This document shows, one piece after another, positions 60,001 to 64,000 of a stretch of DNA of 64,000 nucleotides. The position numbers and the translations under genes are program-made. The stretch's first letter is position 1; each line of letters opens with the position of its first letter. The stretch is from Ailurus styani (taxonomy: Eukaryota > Chordata > Mammalia > Carnivora > Ailuridae), in NCBI GenBank assembly GCA_002007465.1, contig LNAC01000277.1:1638989-1702988 (forward strand), in the 5' to 3' direction. Under the pieces are notes generated by a model. It worked only from the letters and a program-made list of their open reading frames with translations. It had not been told where the DNA came from and ran no database searches.

Positions 60001-60265
60001 CAGCTCTCTTGGACTAAGTGGATAGCTCCAGGATACCCAAGGAGGGAGGAGAGGGGAAGGGACTAGCAATCTCCTTGCCAGTCAGTGAGCCAAAAGATTT
60101 GTGGAAGGTGCCCCTCTCAGCAAATTACTAGTCAATCTGTGAGCATGCACATAGGAGATGCTTTCACTGAGATGATCAGTGACCACATAATTCCTAGGTA
60201 GGAAGTCAGCAGATCAGTGGCACTGATACTTAATTTTTATAGATTTAATAGCTTTACATCTTCCT
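60001..60265. other. no recognisable feature
   Basis: Unassigned DNA. Confidence 0.4.
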
Positions 60266-60267
60266 TC

Positions 60268-60295
60268 CTTTTTTTTAGGGGGAAGGGGGAGAGAG

Positions 60296-60336
<41 letters not shown>

Positions 60337-60457
60337 CTCAAGAACCCATGCCCATTGTAGAACCCAGACTGGGGCTTGATGTCACAAACCTGAGATCAGG
60401 ACACAAGCCGAAATCAAGAGTTGGTTGCTTAACCGACTGAGCTACCCAGGCACCCCT
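60268..60457 (-). mobile_element. Can-SINE with expanded (GA)n
   Basis: Reverse-oriented SINE whose CT block has grown into about 18 perfect GA units (60,298-60,334). Head 'accgactgagctacccaggc'. Confidence 0.9.
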
Positions 60458-60569
60458 AACCTTATATCTTTCTGTACTTGGACTTCTTGGCCCACGTCCC
60501 ATGCATTTGATTAATTGCATGCTGCCATAATCCAAACCAAATGCAAATGCAAGAGTATTAATAGTCATT

Positions 60570-60790
60570 CCTTCAATTTTAAAGAGCATTTTCTTATGTT
60601 CTAGGCACTGTCAGAGGCCCACCAGTGAGCACACGGATGAAAATTTTTGTCCTTCTGGAAGGAAACAGCAATAAGCCAAACCAATCAGGAAATGATAAGG
60701 AATATTAAAAAGTGATATATATGTGCTATAGAGAGTAACCAGAGGAAGGCCAGGGAGTAAAGTGTTGGGCCATGCATCTCCCTAAGATGG
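60570..60790 (+). repeat. L2 fragment
   Basis: 'atgttctaggcactgtcaga', 'tgtgctatagagagtaacca' and 'aggccagggagtaaagtgtt' resemble sense L2. Confidence 0.55.
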
Positions 60791-60835
60791 AATGGAGGCC
60801 TGCAGAATGTGCCTCAGACCTCCAGCTACAGGGTG

Positions 60836-61330
60836 TGTTTGTTTTCCGTTGCTCCCATAGCAAGTTACCCTAAACCTTGTCTCAGAAAACAATAAAAACT
60901 TACTGTCGCACAGTTTCTGTAGGTTGGAAGCCTGGGTGGGCTTGGCTGTTTCCTCTGCTCTGGGTCTCACAGGGCTAAAATCAAGGAGTAGGCAGGCCTG
61001 GACTTCTATCTATAGGTTCTGGAGGAGAATTTGCTTCCCAGATCACTGAGGTCTTTGGCAGAATTAGTTCCTTGCAGCTGTAGGACCCAAGTCCTCATTT
61101 CCTTGCTGGCTGTCCGCTGGAGCTTCTCAGCTCCTAAAGAACCTGCTTTCCCACAACAGCACACTAGGTCCTTCTCGTGCTTTGAATTTCTCTGACTTAT
61201 CCTCCATCACAGTTCTTCTGCCCTTAGCCAGAGGAAGTTCTTTGCTTTTAAGGTTTATGTGGTTAGATTTGTCCCCAGTTCAAGAGAGTCTCCCTACTTA
61301 AAGGTCTCTAACCTTTGTTACATTGGCAAA
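60836..61330 (-). repeat. unassigned interspersed repeat
   Basis: 'tgttttccgttgctcccata', 'aacaataaaaacttactgtc', 'cacagtttctgtaggttgga', 'tcctctgctctgggtctcac' belong to a widespread mammalian repeat whose family I cannot name safely (LTR or DNA element). Orientation is a guess. Confidence 0.45.
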
Positions 61331-61665
61331 AGAAAAAAAAAAAGTAACACAGGTTCCAGGGATGAGGATGTGAACATCTTTGTTGGGGGAGGGGGAGCAA
61401 AATTCTGACTTTCACAAGGTTCAGGGGTGCCAGCATCAAGGCAGGCCCATTCCTGAGACACCTGAGACTCTCCAGACAACTGACTTTGACTTGAGGGCTT
61501 TACAGAAATTTCCATAGTGTGTGTGCCATTCTAAGTTGCTACCACCCAACCTTCCTCCCTCCCCCCCTCACTAGGGTCAGACTAGCATTGTAAGAATCCC
61601 TCTAATAAAATCCAGGCACATTTAATCCTGTCTTGGTGTCTGCCTCTTAGAAGACTTGGACTAAC
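61331..61665. other. unassigned; possible LTR end
   Basis: 'cctctaataaaatccaggca' and 'cttagaagacttggactaac' look like the 3' end of an LTR. Low confidence. Confidence 0.25.
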
Positions 61666-61669
61666 AGAA

Positions 61670-62330
61670 GACCATCCAGTTGAGGGAACAGCAATAGCAA
61701 AAGCCTTGAGAGGAGGCTTTCCTGCTGTACTCAAGGAGAAGAGGAAGGCTGGTGTAGTAAGGGAAGATGGGCTAGAATCCAGTAGCTGCAGGCAAGTTTG
61801 GGTAAGTAGGTAAGGGAGCCTTTTACTCTCAGTAAGAAGGAAAGAAACTGCAGGATTTTGAGCAAAAGAATAGCATGATGCCACTTAACGTTTTAAAAGG
61901 ATCTTTCCTGCAGCTATTTGAGAATTAGATTGTATGAGGTGGGGAGCAGAAATACCAGTTAAAAACTATTGCAAGATTCAGGTCAGGATGATGGACTTGG
62001 CTTAGGGTGGCAATGTTTGAAGTGATGAGAATTTAGATGTATTCTGACGGGAGAGATGACTGAATTTCATGAAGGATTGAGTATGGGATGCCAGAGGAAA
62101 ATGGTGACAAGAATGGAGATGCCACTAATGAATGCAGAGAAGTGAGGAGTTGCAGCAGACATGAAGGGGACATCAGGGGTTTGGACATGTTAAGTTTGCG
62201 GTGTTCATTCAATATCTGTGTGTGGATGTCAAGAGGTAGTTGGATGTGTGAGTCTGGTGTTTGGGGAAAAAGTCTGAGCTGGAGATACAAATTTGGGAGT
62301 TGTCAGTAGTAAGATGGCATTTTAAAGCCA
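61670..62330 (+). repeat. L2 fragment
   Basis: Sense L2 in order: 'agggaacagcaatagcaaaa', 'gcaagattcaggtcaggatg', 'cttggcttagggtggcaatg', 'aagaggtagttggatgtgtg', 'agctggagatacaaatttgg'. Confidence 0.8.
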
Positions 62331-63195
62331 CAAAACTTAGATGAGCTCACCAAGGAATGACTGTGGATAGTAAAAATGTGTAGTTAATAAAATCACATGT
62401 AAGTAAGTGAATCTGTATTATTTACACCTGAATACTGACATTCAAAAAGTACCAGAACATCTATCTGTATGTTTGTCTCTATGTTTGAATTTCTGAGAAG
62501 CACACTCTAAACACTGTACACCTCTGTCTAAGAACCAGTAGAATAAATTTTTACCAACTTTCCTGCTTAATTAACAAAGTTGAGAACCCAAAATGTTAGA
62601 CTTTTTTCTTACATAATTATTCTACCTGCAGAAATGAAACCTAATGTTAGGGCCAGAAGCCAATTTGCTTATTAAGTTCACTTCTCTGTATATTTTAGAC
62701 CTGAATTACACTTATCAGTATTTTCCATTTTCTTCGATCTCTGCTGCATTAGGACTAAAATAAAATCTATATTCTTCCTTCTGTACTTATAAAAATTGTG
62801 TTAACTACTTTGAATCAAATAGTCTTCACTGCATTCTTACAGTGAAAATTTCTTGCAGGGCAATTTCCCACATATACTTCTTCCACAGAACAATGCAAAG
62901 GAAACTGTCTTATTTCCATTACTGGAGAAAAGATTTACCCAGTCTACACAAACTATATTGCAGGGGAACTTCAGGGTAGCATGGCTGAGGGAGCACACCA
63001 GAATTTCATCTCCCTGGTCTTCCCTTTGTTCCTTCAAGGTACAGTAGATACTTAGTGGAAGACCTTGATTAGATTCATGAATGTTTTGGGCTAAGGAATC
63101 ATTGCAATCACTTACTATCTCTCAATTTATAAATTATATCAAAGATGAAGCTCTTATCAAGTATTTGCAATTCTTGCTTATATATCTTCTTTCCC
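62331..63195. other. no recognisable feature
   Basis: Unassigned AT-rich DNA. Overlapping short frames on both strands at 62,837-63,047 have no known domain. Confidence 0.4.
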
Positions 63196-63199
63196 CCAT

Positions 63200-63640
63200 A
63201 TCAGGTTCCTAGGGCTGCTGCAACAAATTAGCACACACTTGGTGATTTATTTTCTCACAGTTCTGGAAGTCTGAAGTCTGAAATAAAGTTGTCTGTGGGG
63301 CCACGCTCCTTCTGAATGCTCCATCCTTCCTTGCCTCCAGCTTCTGGTGGCTCCAACTATTCCTTTGTTAGTGGCAGCATAACTCTAATCTCTTCTGTCT
63401 TTCCATTGTTTTCTCCCTCAGCATCTCTGTGTCTCAAATCTCCCTCTCCTTTCTCTTATAAGGTCCACCCCAAATCTAGAAGGTTCTCATCCTGAGATCC
63501 TTAACTTAATTACTTAATTATATCTGCAATGACCCTACTCCCAAATAAGGTCATAATCATAGGTACCAGAGGTGTGAACTTTGGACCTAGGATTTAGACA
63601 TACCGTTTTGGGAGATAGTATTCAATCCATTGCACCTTCC
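63200..63640 (-). mobile_element. MLT1-like LTR (ERVL-MaLR)
   Basis: Reverse complement of the MLT1 layout: 'ctagggctgctgcaacaaat', 'attttctcacagttctggaa', 'ggccacgctccttctgaatg', 'ctcctttctcttataaggtc', 'actcccaaataaggtcataa', 'gtattcaatccattgca'. Probably a solitary LTR. Confidence 0.8.
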
Positions 63641-63689
63641 TCTCTCCCTGTCTGTCTCTCCCTCCCTCCCTCCCTTCCTTCTTGAGATA

Positions 63690-63790
63690 TTTATTCAGTA
63701 TGTATGTGGAAACGTCAAGAGGAAATTGGCTGTATAAGTCAGGTGTTCAGGGGGGAAGTCTTCCCTAAGATTTGGTCCCTGCTGCTGATA
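63690..63790 (+). repeat. L2 fragment
   Basis: 'tgtatgtggaaacgtcaaga' and 'gtataagtcaggtgttcagg' repeat the same L2 segment present at about 62,217-62,290. A (TCCC)n tract lies just left at 63,645-63,682. To the window end I see nothing further. Confidence 0.55.
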
Positions 63791-64000
63791 GGTCAGTCTT
63801 TAGCAGGAGCACGGGCGAGAGGGGGCTCATGTTTTAGGTCCATGAATAGGTTTAATCTCTACCACTAGGGGTACTCTGTTCATAGTCCTTTTATATACCA
63901 TCTTTGGGGTGACCAAAGATGGAGCCTGACTGATGTCCAGCCCATTGGATTCATGAGCATATCCTCTATGAAGTTTGATCTCTGGGAAGCAATACCATGA

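Noticed and set aside
1..64000. CRISPR arrays, operons, ribosome binding sites, phage or plasmid modules
   Set aside because: Base composition, SINE/LINE content and lack of dense frames show vertebrate nuclear DNA. The regularly spaced repeats are microsatellites only.

Overview
The window is mammalian nuclear DNA, almost certainly from a carnivoran. It holds about twenty Can-SINEs (tRNA-Lys-derived, with a CT-rich block before an AATAAA-type tail), carnivore-type L1 3' ends, and old L2, MIR, MaLR and ERVL relics. The SINE tail type suggests an arctoid such as a mustelid, but that is inference. I found no intact protein-coding gene: the open frames are repeat-derived, low-complexity, or run across assembly gaps. 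It reads as a gene-poor region with one CpG-island promoter.

Layout. 1-24.8 kb is AT-rich intergenic or intronic DNA with SINEs, L2 and MIR fragments, a small tRNA-Lys 5'-half retrocopy with a target-site duplication (11.5 kb), a MER5A-like DNA transposon (13.6 kb) and a decayed LTR-internal-LTR element of ERVL-MaLR type (16.4-18.3 kb). 24.9-26.5 kb is a CpG island with a 271-base assembly gap. On the minus strand it carries a very good splice donor at 25,097/25,098, so it is probably the first, apparently non-coding, exon of an unidentified gene transcribed toward coordinate 1. If so, the left 25 kb would be its first intron. 26.5-38 kb is AT-rich with SINE pairs and a 0.5-kb young L1 3' end. 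38.6-47.9 kb is dominated by old L1 pieces in both orientations, younger L1 ends, and a three-level SINE-in-SINE-in-SINE nest at 44.0-44.6 kb. 52.6-54.65 kb is a broken ERVL-type pol fossil. 54.9-56.4 kb is a full-length processed VDAC2 pseudogene with a perfect 13-bp target-site duplication. 56.5-58.7 kb is an ancient L1 ORF2/3'UTR region hit by later insertions. 59-64 kb holds SINEs, L2, a MIR and an MLT1-like LTR.

Most of the content reflects L1-driven retrotransposition: L1 machinery explains the L1 ends, the SINEs, the VDAC2 copy and the tRNA-half copy, many of them with readable target-site duplications. Family names are given from memory of consensus sequences, without a database search; subfamily names and outer ends of old repeats are approximate.
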